The notes below the pieces were generated by a model. That model ran no database searches. It was given only the letters and a program-made list of their open reading frames with translations, and was not told the DNA's origin. A DNA stretch of 64,000 nt, from NCBI RefSeq assembly GCF_018130165.1, contig NZ_JAFCLZ010000028.1, forward strand, positions 1 to 64,000, read 5' to 3'. Position 1 is the stretch's first letter. Each line of letters begins with the position of its first letter. Positions 26,613-35,092 of this stretch are shown piece after piece. Origin of the DNA: Bradyrhizobium sp. JYMT SZCCT0180. Its GTDB lineage: Bacteria; Pseudomonadota; Alphaproteobacteria; Rhizobiales; Xanthobacteraceae. The position numbers and the translations under genes are program-made.

Positions 26613-27761
26613 ATGCCGTGGAAGAATCAAGGCGGGGGCCCGTGGGGCTCGGGTCCGAAGGGACCGTGGGGCAACGGACCTCAATCGGTTGGGCCGCGCC
26701 CGCCCGATCTTGAGGACCTTCTGCGTCGCGGCCAGGACAAGCTGCAGAACCTCCTGCCGGGCGGCCATTTCAGCGGCATGGGCATCGCGCTGGTTCTGAT
26801 CGGCGCGCTGGCGATCTGGTTCCTGTCGGGCTTCTTCCGCGTTCAGTCGGAAGAACTCGGTGTGATCCTGCGCTTCGGCAAGCACATCAAGACGGTGCAG
26901 CCCGGCCTGAACTACCATCTGCCGTATCCGATCGAGACCGTGCTGCTGCCGAAGGCGCTGCGCGTTTCCACCATCTCGATCGGCATGACGCTGATCAGCG
27001 ATCCGAGCGGACGCGGCCGCACCATGCGCGACGTGCCGGAAGAAAGCCTGATGCTGACCGGCGACGAGAACATCGTCGACGTCGATTTCACGGTGCTGTG
27101 GCGGATCAAGCCCGACGGCGTCGGCAATTTCCTCTTCAACATCCAGAACCCCGAAGGCACCGTGAAGGCGGTTGCCGAAAGCGCGATGCGCGAAGTGATC
27201 GGCCGCTCCAACATCCAGCCGATCCTGACCGGCGCCCGCACCCTCAACGAGGCGGGCGTGCAGGAGCTGATGCAGAAGACGCTCGACAGCTATGGTTCGG
27301 GGGTTCAGATCACACAGGTGCAGATGCAGAAGGTCGATCCGCCCGCGCAGGTGATCGACGCGTTCCGCGACGTGCAGGCCGCCCGCGCCGACCTTGAGCG
27401 TCTGCAGAACGAAGCGCAGACCTACGCCAACCGGGTCATTCCGGACGCGCGCGGCCGTGCCGCGCAGATCCTGCAGGTCGCCGAAGGTTACAAGGAACAG
27501 GCGGTCGCCGAGGCCAAGGGCCAGAGCGCGCGCTTTCTCAAAGTCTATGACGAATACAACAAGGCGAAAGACGTGACGCGGCAGCGAATTTATCTTGAGA
27601 CGATGGAGCGTATCCTCGCCAACGCCGAGAAGCTCGTCTATGACGGCGGTCCGAATGCGCAGAACATGGTGCCGTATCTGCCGCTCAACGAGTTGTCGCC
27701 GCGGCGAACGCCGGCGCCGCCCGCCACCGGTCAGCAGCAGCAGCAGGGAGGCAACCGATGA
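26613..27761 (+). CDS. hflK: FtsH protease modulator HflK
   Basis: A 382-residue membrane-anchored SPFH/band-7 protein that with HflC forms a large periplasm-facing cage around FtsH protease and restrains its action on membrane proteins. The cytoplasmic start is Gly/Pro/Trp-rich (MPWKNQGGGPWGSGPKGPWG), as in other HflK proteins. A single membrane helix follows (about 58-78), then the SPFH domain (GVILRFGKHIKTVQPGLNYHLPYP) and an Ala/Glu-rich coiled coil. The Gln-rich tail is typical. The start at 26613 follows GGAGGAGA. The hflC start overlaps its stop (ATGA). Confidence 0.96.
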   Translation: MPWKNQGGGPWGSGPKGPWGNGPQSVGPRPPDLEDLLRRGQDKLQNLLPGGHFSGMGIALVLIGALAIWFLSGFFRVQSEELGVILRFGKHIKTVQPGLNYHLPYPIETVLLPKALRVSTISIGMTLISDPSGRGRTMRDVPEESLMLTGDENIVDVDFTVLWRIKPDGVGNFLFNIQNPEGTVKAVAESAMREVIGRSNIQPILTGARTLNEAGVQELMQKTLDSYGSGVQITQVQMQKVDPPAQVIDAFRDVQAARADLERLQNEAQTYANRVIPDARGRAAQILQVAEGYKEQAVAEAKGQSARFLKVYDEYNKAKDVTRQRIYLETMERILANAEKLVYDGGPNAQNMVPYLPLNELSPRRTPAPPATGQQQQQGGNR

Positions 27762-28666
27762 GGTCTCCCGTCACAGGCATTGTCCTCCTGATCACGCTGT
27801 TTATCGTCGTCATCCTCGGCTACAGCTCCGTCTTCACCGTTGACCAGACCCAGCAAGTGCTGGTGGTGCGGCTCGGTGAACCCATCCGCGTCGTCACTGA
27901 ACCGGGCCTGAACTTCAAGGCGCCGTTCATCGACACCGTCATCTCGATCGACAAGCGCATCCTCGATCTGGAAAATCCGTCGCAGGAAGTGATCGCTTCG
28001 GACCAGAAGCGGCTGGTGGTCGACGCCTTCGCCCGCTACCGCATCAAGAACGCGCTGCGCTTCTACCAGAGCATCGGCTCGATCCAGGCCGCCAACGTCC
28101 AGCTCACGACGTTGTTGAACGCGGCGCTGCGCCGCGTGCTGGGCGAGGTCACCTTCATCACGGTGGTGCGCGACGAGCGCGAAGCCTTGATGCTGCGTAT
28201 TCGCGAACAGCTCGACAAGGAAGCCGACGGTTACGGCATCCAGGTGGTCGACGTGCGAATCCGCCGCGCCGATCTTCCCGAGCAAAACAGCCAGGCGGTC
28301 TACCAGCGCATGCAGACCGAACGTGCGCGTGAAGCCGCCGAGTTCCGCGCCCAGGGCGGACAGAAGGCGCAGGAAATCAGGTCGAAGGCCGATCGTGAGG
28401 CGACCGTCATCATCGCGGAAGCCAATTCGACGGCCGAACAGACGCGTGGTGCCGGCGACGCCGAGCGCAACCGGCTGTTCGCCGAGGCCTATGGCAAGGA
28501 TCCCGACTTCTTCGCGTTCTATCGCTCGATGTCGGCCTATGAGACCGGGCTTCGCAGCAACGACACCCGCTTCCTGCTGCGGCCGGATTCGGAGTTCTTC
28601 CGCTTCTTCGCCAATTCGGCCGGCCACCCGCCGGCCGCCGCCGCGCCAGCCGCGCCGAAGCAATAG
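27758..28666 (+). CDS. hflC: FtsH protease modulator HflC
   Basis: A 302-residue partner of HflK with an N-terminal membrane helix (ITLFIVVILGYSSVFTV) and an SPFH domain containing QQVLVVRLGEPIRVVTEPGLNFKAPF. The C-terminal coiled coil is rich in Arg/Glu/Ala (ERAREAAEFRAQG..IRSKADREAT). It ends with the conserved DPDFFAFYRSMSAYE and a Pro/Ala tail. It is translationally coupled to hflK. The two are expected to multimerise in the inner membrane and control FtsH. Confidence 0.96.
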   Translation: MRSPVTGIVLLITLFIVVILGYSSVFTVDQTQQVLVVRLGEPIRVVTEPGLNFKAPFIDTVISIDKRILDLENPSQEVIASDQKRLVVDAFARYRIKNALRFYQSIGSIQAANVQLTTLLNAALRRVLGEVTFITVVRDEREALMLRIREQLDKEADGYGIQVVDVRIRRADLPEQNSQAVYQRMQTERAREAAEFRAQGGQKAQEIRSKADREATVIIAEANSTAEQTRGAGDAERNRLFAEAYGKDPDFFAFYRSMSAYETGLRSNDTRFLLRPDSEFFRFFANSAGHPPAAAAPAAPKQ

Positions 28667-28689
28667 CTCTCGGCCGGCCACACCATATC

Positions 28690-28714
28690 AGGCGAAGCGG
28701 ACCCCGCTTCGCCT
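28690..28714 (+). other. Intercistronic hairpin after hflC
   Basis: AGGCGAAGC and GCTTCGCCT form a perfect 9-bp stem around a 7-nt loop. There is no U-run after it, so processing or mRNA stability is more likely than full termination. The DUF2065 and Deg genes follow. Confidence 0.5.
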
Positions 28715-28757
28715 GCGACAAAAGCAAGAACTGCGTTCAGCGGGAGGTTGCCATCCG

Positions 28758-28958
28758 ATGAGGTCCATAGCGTTTGCCGACTTCCTCATCGGCCTGGGAA
28801 TCCTGTTTGTGCTGGAAGGCCTGATGTTCGCGGCAAGCCCGGCCTGGATGCGCCGGGCGATGAAGAGCGCGATGACGACGCCGGACAACATTCTGCGCGT
28901 GGTGGGCATCGGATCGGCGGTCGTGGGCCTGCTCCTGATCTGGCTGGTTCGCCGCTAG
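28758..28958 (+). CDS. DUF2065 family small membrane protein
   Basis: A 66-residue protein with two hydrophobic segments (FADFLIGLGILFVLEGLMFAA and IGSAVVGLLLIWLVRR), matching the YjeT/DUF2065 family. The family is regularly found beside hflC in proteobacteria, and its role is unknown. The ATG has GGGAGG ten bases upstream. It is placed between hflC and the Deg protease, all on one strand, consistent with an envelope quality-control operon. Confidence 0.88.
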   Translation: MRSIAFADFLIGLGILFVLEGLMFAASPAWMRRAMKSAMTTPDNILRVVGIGSAVVGLLLIWLVRR

Positions 28959-29120
28959 CGCGCCGGCCGTGCCGATCTTGGCAAATCGCCTGCGGAATCA
29001 ACGAAATCGTGAGGCGCCGATGGCCGGTTTTTCGCCGAAATGCCCGGTTCAAATGCTTGCGCCTCAGACCCGTTCGGGCGCACTGTGGACCCCAAATCGA
29101 CCCGCTGGAGAGAAGCTGAC

Positions 29121-30629
29121 ATGACCGGAGCCAGACCCGCTTTGAGCCGTCGCCTGCGCATGATGGGGGCTGCGATTTCACTCGGCGCCGCCGGCGCTCT
29201 GGCTTCAGCGCCGGCTTTTGCGCGGGGCCCGGATGGCATTGCCGACATCGCCGAAAAGGTGATCGACGCCGTCGTCAATATCTCGACCTCGCAGAACGTC
29301 GAGGCCAAGGGTGGTGGCGGCGAGCGGCAGGCCACGCCGCAATTGCCGCCGGGTTCGCCGTTCGAGGAATTCTTCGACGACTTCTTCAAGAACCGGCGCG
29401 GCGGCGCTCCCAAGGGCGGCGAGCGAAGCGAGATGCAGCCGCGCAAGACCAATTCGCTCGGCTCCGGTTTCATCATCGATACCGCTGGCGTCGTCGTCAC
29501 CAATAATCATGTCATCGCCGATGCCGACGAGATCAACATCATCATGAACGACGGCACCAAGATCAGGGCCGAACTGGTCGGCGTCGACAAGAAGACCGAT
29601 ATCGCGGTGTTGAAATTCAAGCCGGTGAAGCCGCTGGTCGCGGTCAAGTTCGGCGAGTCCGACAAGCTGCGTCTCGGCGAATGGGTGATCGCGATCGGCA
29701 ATCCCTTCAGCCTCGGCGGCTCGGTGACGGCCGGCATCGTCTCGGCGCGCAACCGCGACATCAGCCAGGGGCCCTACGACAGCTACATCCAGACCGACGC
29801 CTCCATCAACCGCGGCAATTCCGGCGGTCCGCTGTTCAACCTCGAGGGTGAAGTGGTCGGCGTCAACACGCTGATCATCTCGCCGACCGGCGGTTCGATC
29901 GGTCTCGGCTTCGCGGTGCCTTCGAAGACCGTGATCGGCGTGGTCAATCAGCTCCGGGAGTTCGGCGAACTGCGCCGCGGCTGGCTCGGCGTCCGCATCC
30001 AGCAGGTCACCGACGAGATCGCCGAAAGCCTCAACATCAAGCCGGCGCGCGGCGCGCTGGTCGCCGGCATCGACGACAAGGGACCGGCCAAGCCCGCCGG
30101 GATCGAGCCAGGCGACGTCGTGGTCAAGTTCGACGGCAAGGACGTCAAGGATCCGAAGGACCTGTCGCGCGTGGTCGCCGACACCGCGGTCGGCAAGGAA
30201 GTCGAAGTCGTCGTCATCCGCAAGGGCGCGGAGGAAACCAAGAAGGTGACGCTCGGCCGGCTCGAGGATAACGAGAAGGTGCAGCAGGCCGCCGCCAAGA
30301 AGGACGAGCCGGCCGCCGAGAAGCCGGTGACGCAGAAGGTGCTCGGTCTCGATCTGGCCGCGCTGAGCAAGGATTTGCGTGGCAAGTACAAGATCAAGGA
30401 CAGCGTCAAGGGCGTGGTCATCACCGGCGTCGACAATGCATCCGATGCCGCCGAGAAGCGGCTGTCCGCCGGCGACGTCATCGTCGAGGTGGCGCAGGAG
30501 GCGGTGACGAACACCGCCGACGTCAAGAAGCGGGTCGATCAGATCAAGAAGGACGGGCGCAAGTCGGTCCTGCTGATGGTTGCCAACGGCGAAGGCGAAC
30601 TGCGCTTCGTGCCGCTGCTCGTGCAGTAA
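29121..30629 (+). CDS. Periplasmic serine protease, Do/DegP family
   Basis: A 502-residue HtrA-type protease/chaperone of the periplasm. A signal peptide (residues 1-35, ending APAFA) precedes a trypsin-like domain with catalytic triad H130 (TNNHVIAD), D160 (KTDIAVL) and S234 (RGNSGGPL). Two PDZ domains follow (about 285-375 and 405-495), separated by a Lys/Ala/Glu-rich linker. It degrades or refolds damaged envelope proteins. The start at 29121 follows GGAGAGAAG. It lies directly behind hflKC and DUF2065, and a terminator follows. Confidence 0.95.
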   Translation: MTGARPALSRRLRMMGAAISLGAAGALASAPAFARGPDGIADIAEKVIDAVVNISTSQNVEAKGGGGERQATPQLPPGSPFEEFFDDFFKNRRGGAPKGGERSEMQPRKTNSLGSGFIIDTAGVVVTNNHVIADADEINIIMNDGTKIRAELVGVDKKTDIAVLKFKPVKPLVAVKFGESDKLRLGEWVIAIGNPFSLGGSVTAGIVSARNRDISQGPYDSYIQTDASINRGNSGGPLFNLEGEVVGVNTLIISPTGGSIGLGFAVPSKTVIGVVNQLREFGELRRGWLGVRIQQVTDEIAESLNIKPARGALVAGIDDKGPAKPAGIEPGDVVVKFDGKDVKDPKDLSRVVADTAVGKEVEVVVIRKGAEETKKVTLGRLEDNEKVQQAAAKKDEPAAEKPVTQKVLGLDLAALSKDLRGKYKIKDSVKGVVITGVDNASDAAEKRLSAGDVIVEVAQEAVTNTADVKKRVDQIKKDGRKSVLLMVANGEGELRFVPLLVQ

Positions 30630-30642
30630 GAAGCTTGGAAGC

Positions 30643-30665
30643 GGCGGCGCTTTTCGCCGCCTTTC
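30643..30665 (+). terminator. Intrinsic terminator after the Deg protease gene
   Basis: GGCGGCG / CGCCGCC form a 7-bp stem with the loop CTTTT, followed by TTTCC, 13 bp after the stop codon. It closes the hflK-to-Deg transcript. Confidence 0.7.
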
Positions 30666-31027
30666 CCGCCGCCTTTCCTGGGCCGGCTGTGTTGGCGGAC
30701 GGCGTTTCGACCGGCCGCCTGACCGCAACCCAATCAAGCCAAATCCAATCAAGCGATGACCCGACCTCGTGGCAGGGGTGCGCAAGCACCCCTGCGTCAC
30801 GTCGCGCCTGCCCGCGTCCAATGTCGATTAATTGCTTCCTTGGACGGGGGCCATGGCCGACGATCTGCATCTCGGAAAACAGCGGGATCACCTCAACGGT
30901 CCCAACAGGCTGACCGGGAGGTCCAAAGGGAGGGCGCGGGGTTTGCGGGTGGGACCGGTCAGGGGCCGGCACCATCATTGTCACCAAGCATGCCGTCAGA
31001 ACCCCTGGCGGCCCATGGAGATCACTC
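30666..31027 (+). other. Non-coding leader region of the ABC importer with hairpins
   Basis: No gene is supported in this 362-bp gap. Three strong inverted repeats stand out. GCAGGGGTGC / GCACCCCTGC has a GCAA tetraloop (30772-30795). CGTCCAA pairs with TTGGACG around 30815-30845. ACCTC..CGGTC pairs with GACCG..GAGGT (30890-30922). The GNRA loop and stacked stems suggest structured RNA ahead of the importer operon. I could not match it to the guanidine-I, TPP or cobalamin riboswitch cores. Confidence 0.4.
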
Positions 31028-32029
31028 ATGCCGCGCACCACATCCATCCCCGCCGCCGCGTTTGCGGCATGTGCCGTGCTCTGCTGGTCGATCGTCGCGC
31101 CCACGATGGCGGCGGCACAGGATCTTGTGAAAGCGCGGCTGGCGCAGAATCTCGGTCCGATATCGGGCCTCGTCATCGTCGCCAAGGCGAAGGGAATGTT
31201 CGAAAAGCAGGGGCTCGACATTACCGTCGCCAACTTCACCTCGGGCAAGCAATGCCTGGATACCGTGCTCGGCGGCGGCGCCGATTTTGCGACCACGGCC
31301 GAAGCGCCGGTGACCGCCGCGGCGATGGCCAACCAGCCGATCGCGTTCGTCGCCGGCATGGAATACTCCGATCTCAAGACCATGACGGCGGCAAAGGCCG
31401 GGATCAGGACCAAGGCCGATCTGCGCGGCAAGAAGATCGGCTTCACCGCGGGCACCGGCAGCGAGGTCTACACCGCGACGCTGCTGAAGGCCGCGGGCCT
31501 GACGCCGGGCGACGTGACGCTGGTCAACCTGCGGCCGCAGGAAATGCTGCCGGCGATGGCGGCCGGCAGCATCGACGCGTTCGATACCTGGGAGCCGCAT
31601 ATCGCCAACGCCAGGAAGGCCCTCGGCGAGAACGCGGTGCTGCTGGACACCAAGGGTCTGTACTCCGAGACCTTCAACATCGTGGTGACGCGGCCCTATC
31701 TCGACGCCAACGGTGCGGTCGTGCAGAAATTCTTGCGGGCCTTGCTGGACGCCGAGGCCTGGCTGAAGGCGAACCCGGACGAGGCGATCACGACCATCGC
31801 CGATATCGTCGGCATGAAGCGCGACGAACTCGCTGCCATCTGGCAGGACTACGTCTACCGCGTCCGTATCGACGACCAGCTGCTCGGCATTCTCAAGCTG
31901 CATGCGGCGTGGCGGCTGGAGAGCGGCAACCACCCGCCGGGCGCGACGATGCCTGACTTCGCCAAGGTGCTTGCGCTCGAGCCGCTACGCGGCATCGACG
32001 CGGGCCGCGTGACCGTCTCGGCCAAATAG
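31028..32029 (+). CDS. ABC transporter substrate-binding protein, NitT/TauT (NMT1) type
   Basis: A 333-residue periplasmic binding protein with a signal peptide (AAAFAACAVLCWSIVAPTMAAAQ). The mature protein has the NMT1/SsuA-like fold: IVAKAKGMFEKQGLDITVANF, then DLRGKKIGFTAGTGSEVYTATLLKAAGL and AAGSIDAFDTWEPH. Members bind nitrate, taurine, alkanesulfonates, thiamine precursors or aromatic acids, and the ligand here is not determinable. It is the first gene of a three-gene importer with a permease and an ATPase. The leader region upstream may be structured RNA. Confidence 0.88.
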   Translation: MPRTTSIPAAAFAACAVLCWSIVAPTMAAAQDLVKARLAQNLGPISGLVIVAKAKGMFEKQGLDITVANFTSGKQCLDTVLGGGADFATTAEAPVTAAAMANQPIAFVAGMEYSDLKTMTAAKAGIRTKADLRGKKIGFTAGTGSEVYTATLLKAAGLTPGDVTLVNLRPQEMLPAMAAGSIDAFDTWEPHIANARKALGENAVLLDTKGLYSETFNIVVTRPYLDANGAVVQKFLRALLDAEAWLKANPDEAITTIADIVGMKRDELAAIWQDYVYRVRIDDQLLGILKLHAAWRLESGNHPPGATMPDFAKVLALEPLRGIDAGRVTVSAK

Positions 32030-32032
32030 CAG

Positions 32033-32779
32033 ATGAAGCGGATCAATATCCTGGTCGGCGCGCTCTCGATCCCGCTCTTTGTCGTGGCGTGGGAAGTGAT
32101 CGCGCGGTCGGGAATCGTCAACGCCGTGCTGTTTCCGCCGCCGTCGGTCGTCGCGGTCGCCTTGGTCGAGTGGGTGCGAAGCGGGCAGTTCTTCCTCGAT
32201 CTCGGGGCGAGCCTCTATCGCGTCGTGACCGGGTTCGTGGTGGGGGCGGCGCTGGGCATAGCGCTCGGCGTTCTCACCGGGCAGTTTGCGCTGGTATCAA
32301 GCCTGCTGTCGCCGCTGTTTCATATCCTGCGGCCGATACCGCCGATCGCGTTCGTTCCGATCGTGATCCTCTGGTTCGGCCTGTCTGAAACCGGCAAGCT
32401 GTTCCTGGTGGTCTGGGGCGTCTTCTTCACGGTGTGGCTGTCCACGCATATCGGCGTGCAGAAGGTCGACCGCGGCCTGATCCGGGCGGCGCAGATGCTC
32501 GGGACGCCGCGGCGCCAGATGCTGCAGGAGATCGTGCTGCTCGGCGCCTTGCCCTACATCGTGGTCGGGCTTCGAACCGCGATCAGCATTTCGTTCTACA
32601 CGCTGGTGGCGGCCGAACTGGCGGGGGCCTTTGCCGGCATCGTCTACCGGATCGAGATCGCGCAGCAGAATCTGCAGACCGGCCAGGTGATGGGCGGATT
32701 GGCAGCGCTCGGATTGATGTCCTTTGTCGCCGACCGCCTGTTTGCGGCGGTCGCGGAACGTACGGTGTGGTGGCGATGA
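32033..32779 (+). CDS. ABC transporter permease, NitT/TauT type
   Basis: A 248-residue inner-membrane permease with about six helices. The cytoplasmic EAA-type loop that docks the ATPase reads IRAAQMLGTPRRQMLQEIVLLGALPYIVVGLRTAI. It starts 3 bp after the binding protein stop, and its stop overlaps the ATPase start in ATGA, so it is part of a single importer operon. Confidence 0.92.
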   Translation: MKRINILVGALSIPLFVVAWEVIARSGIVNAVLFPPPSVVAVALVEWVRSGQFFLDLGASLYRVVTGFVVGAALGIALGVLTGQFALVSSLLSPLFHILRPIPPIAFVPIVILWFGLSETGKLFLVVWGVFFTVWLSTHIGVQKVDRGLIRAAQMLGTPRRQMLQEIVLLGALPYIVVGLRTAISISFYTLVAAELAGAFAGIVYRIEIAQQNLQTGQVMGGLAALGLMSFVADRLFAAVAERTVWWR

Positions 32780-33648
32780 AGCAGATGGTACATCGGTCCG
32801 AGCCGGCGCTGGCGCTTGCACATCCGCAGCCGTCCCTTGAAGGAGAGCGCGCTGCGGCCCGCACCATCATCAGCGTCGCCGATCTCAGCATCGTGTTCGA
32901 CACGCCGCAGGGGCAGGTGATTGCCGTCGATCGGGTGACGTTCAGCGTGGCTCACGGCGAGTTCGTCTGCATCGTGGGACCATCCGGATGCGGCAAGTCG
33001 ACGGTGCTCAACACCATCGCAGGCCTGGAGACGCCGTACAGCGGCGCGGTGACCGTGGACGGCAGGCCGATGCAGCGTCCGCGCCCCGACGTCGGCATGG
33101 TGTTCCAGCAGCCGCACCTGTTTCCCTGGAAATCCGTCCGCAAGAACATCGCCCATGGTCCGCGCATGCTGGGCAAGTCGCGGAGCGAGGCCCGGGCGAT
33201 TGCCGATGGGTTGATCGAGATGATCGGGCTCAATCGTTTCGCTGACGCCTATCCGCACACGCTCTCCGGCGGCATGCAGCAGCGCGTTGCGATTGCGCGC
33301 GCGCTTGCCAACCAGCCGCGCGTGCTTTTGATGGACGAGCCGTTCGGGGCGCTCGACGCCCAGACCCGCAGCGTGATGCAGGACAGCCTGCTCGAATTGC
33401 GCGAGCGCATCGATGCCACGGTCGTGTTCGTCACCCACGACATCGACGAGGCCATTCTGCTGGCGGACCGGGTCCTGATCATGAGCGCGGGGCCCGGGCG
33501 TATCCTGCGCGATCTCGGCGTCGATCTGCCGCGGCCGCGTTCCAACGCCATCATGCTCGATCCCGCCTACCTCGCGCTGAAGAAGGATTGTCTCGACCTG
33601 ATCCGGTCCGAAGGCCGTCGCGCCTTCGATCAGTCGAGTGCCGGCTAA
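32776..33648 (+). CDS. ABC transporter ATP-binding protein, NitT/TauT type
   Basis: A 290-residue ATPase that powers the importer. Walker A is GPSGCGKST, the signature is LSGGMQQRVAIARAL, Walker B is VLLMDEPFGALD, and the switch is VTHDIDEA. It resembles SsuB/TauB/NrtD. About 30 residues precede the ABC fold. Translationally coupled to the permease (ATGA). A Crp/Fnr regulator gene follows 66 bp downstream and may control the operon. Confidence 0.94.
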   Translation: MKQMVHRSEPALALAHPQPSLEGERAAARTIISVADLSIVFDTPQGQVIAVDRVTFSVAHGEFVCIVGPSGCGKSTVLNTIAGLETPYSGAVTVDGRPMQRPRPDVGMVFQQPHLFPWKSVRKNIAHGPRMLGKSRSEARAIADGLIEMIGLNRFADAYPHTLSGGMQQRVAIARALANQPRVLLMDEPFGALDAQTRSVMQDSLLELRERIDATVVFVTHDIDEAILLADRVLIMSAGPGRILRDLGVDLPRPRSNAIMLDPAYLALKKDCLDLIRSEGRRAFDQSSAG

Positions 33649-33670
33649 CGGCGCCAAATTGCGGCCTTGT

Positions 33671-33686
33671 TGGCACGAGTCTTGAA
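33671..33686 (+). promoter_or_regulatory. Sigma-54-like promoter before the Crp/Fnr gene
   Basis: TGGCACG-AGTC-TTGAA fits the sigma-54 consensus TGGCACG-N4-TTGCA, with a perfect -24 element and correct spacing. The invariant C of the -12 GC is replaced by A, which usually weakens such promoters. It lies 30 bp before the start codon. Confidence 0.35.
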
Positions 33687-33704
33687 TTGATTAGCTCAAT
33701 TCAA
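33682..33704. promoter_or_regulatory. Palindromic operator at the Crp/Fnr gene
   Basis: TTGAATTGA and TCAATTCAA form a perfect 9-bp inverted repeat with a 5-bp spacer, ending where the AGGAGG ribosome site begins. The inner TTGA..TCAA half-sites recall FNR/FixK half-sites, but the inner spacing is 5 rather than 6. It could be an autoregulatory operator or an RNA hairpin next to the ribosome site. Confidence 0.6.
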
Positions 33705-33714
33705 GGAGGCGACC

Positions 33715-34440
33715 ATGACAGCAGCACATGCGAGAGCCGCGGCCGGAATCATGCTGGCGGAATCGGACAGCCTCGTCCGCCCGCTGCCGGGCCTGCTGGA
33801 CGAACTGTGCGAGGCGGATCAGCGGCGCCTGCGCGGTATAGGCCGCGACAAGCCTCTCGAAACCGGCCAGTTCGTCTGGCAGCAGGGCGATGGTCAGACC
33901 GGAATCTATTTGATCCGATCCGGCCGCATTCGCAGCTACTACGTCGCGCCGTCAGGGCGCGAGGTGACGCTGGCCTACTGGTTTCCGGGCAACTTCGTCG
34001 GCGGCCCGGATTTGTTCGGCACCGGACCGCATATGTGGACATCGATGGCGGTCGAGGCGAGCGAACTGACATTTCTGCCGGGACCGGCGCTGAAGAAAGT
34101 CGCGCTGGAGTCCGCCGCACTGGCGGTGGCGCTGCTGGATGCGCTTGCGTTCAAGGCGCGGTGCTATTCGGCGATGGCGCAGATGCTGGGGACGCGCTCG
34201 GTCACCGAGCGGCTGCATCGCCTGCTGATCTTCCTGTCGCGGATACACGGCATCCGGAGCGGCCGCGAAACCACCATCGCGGTGCCGTTTACGCATGGCG
34301 ACCTCGCCAATCTGATCGGCTCAACCCGGCAATGGGTCACCGTCCAGCTCGCACGCATGCAGCAGCGCGGCATCATCCGCTATCACCGCGGGCTGATCTC
34401 GATCCTGAACATGCCGGCGCTGGACCTTGAAGTGGTCTAA
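33715..34440 (+). CDS. Crp/Fnr family transcriptional regulator
   Basis: A 241-residue regulator with an N-terminal cyclic-nucleotide-binding-like domain (about 25-150, including GQTGIYLIRSGRIRSYYVAPSGRE). The C-terminal winged helix is at about 165-235, where GDLANLIGSTRQWVTVQLARMQQRGII is the recognition region. No N-terminal cysteine cluster is present, so it is not an oxygen-sensing FNR; the effector is unknown. A strong AGGAGG precedes the ATG, overlapped at its edge by a perfect palindrome. It may regulate the ABC importer just upstream. Confidence 0.9.
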   Translation: MTAAHARAAAGIMLAESDSLVRPLPGLLDELCEADQRRLRGIGRDKPLETGQFVWQQGDGQTGIYLIRSGRIRSYYVAPSGREVTLAYWFPGNFVGGPDLFGTGPHMWTSMAVEASELTFLPGPALKKVALESAALAVALLDALAFKARCYSAMAQMLGTRSVTERLHRLLIFLSRIHGIRSGRETTIAVPFTHGDLANLIGSTRQWVTVQLARMQQRGIIRYHRGLISILNMPALDLEVV

Positions 34441-34448
34441 AGCACGTC

Positions 34449-34591
34449 GTCGTTTTCCCGGAATCGGGATTCCAAGTTGGGCGATTTTCTGATTCAAACT
34501 CCATGCTGGAGACGGGGGGCCAGCATCGATCATGCGATCCTATTCGGATGACATTCGCGAACGGGCGCTGGCGCGGGTTGCTGGCGAAGAC
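34449..34591 (+). mobile_element. IS630-type insertion sequence relic
   Basis: From 34532 the sequence encodes MRSYSDDIRERALARVAGED, the usual start of IS630-family transposases (rhizobial ISRj/ISBj type), and the 80 bp before it resemble the IS left end and leader. After about 20 codons the similarity is lost and no transposase body follows. This is a truncated or decayed copy. No matching right end was recognised within the next 500 bp. Confidence 0.65.
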
Positions 34592-35092
34592 CGTGGAACC
34601 AATCATCACAGGCACGCCAAACGCCCAGACCGCGCCAAAGAAGACCCGACGGCTGATCGGTCGAGGACATCAAGGCATGGCGGATGCCATCTCGGCCAAT
34701 CGCTGGAACCGGTAATCGACAAGACCATTGCGTTCGCCCTTATGGAGAGCGGCGCGCATTTCGGCAAAGTGGCGATCGCCATTGGATGAATCGCCGCTTA
34801 CCAAAAATGGCAGCATCTGGCCACATGCAACTCTTGGTCTTCCAGCAATTGCTTCCGCTGCCATTAAGCTTTAAATTCTGGCTATTCGCTTCGTCGAAAA
34901 AACGGGCGCCGCCTGGCGCTCGCGCGAGCTGAACGGGGATTTACAACCGAGCCGGGGTTGCCGCCTCGCCGAAAGCGCAGGGCTCGCCCCAACGATGACG
35001 CGACGCGTAGACCGGCTGTGAGCGAGACCACTGGCGCGAGAACGATGCCGCCCGAGCAGGAACGGCAGCGAGCAGGTGGATGGAAATGAATA
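34592..35092. other. Non-coding stretch after the IS relic
   Basis: About 500 bp with no supportable gene. Open frames here are short, overlap in several frames and lack ribosome sites. The stretch around 34592-34800 may be further decayed IS-derived sequence, but I cannot show that. The last part, rich in short palindromic GC segments, leads to the HlyD-type adaptor gene. Confidence 0.5.

Noticed and set aside
29205..30821. A 538-codon minus-strand frame opposite the Deg protease
   Set aside because: Shadow; the plus strand holds a full protease with triad and PDZ domains.
30780..30930. A known riboswitch (guanidine-I, TPP or cobalamin) in the importer leader
   Set aside because: I looked for the conserved cores of these classes and did not find them; only generic hairpins are present.
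30544..31455. A minus-strand frame through the importer leader
   Set aside because: Parts look coding-like, but it is antisense to the Deg and binding-protein genes at both ends and has no recognisable domain.
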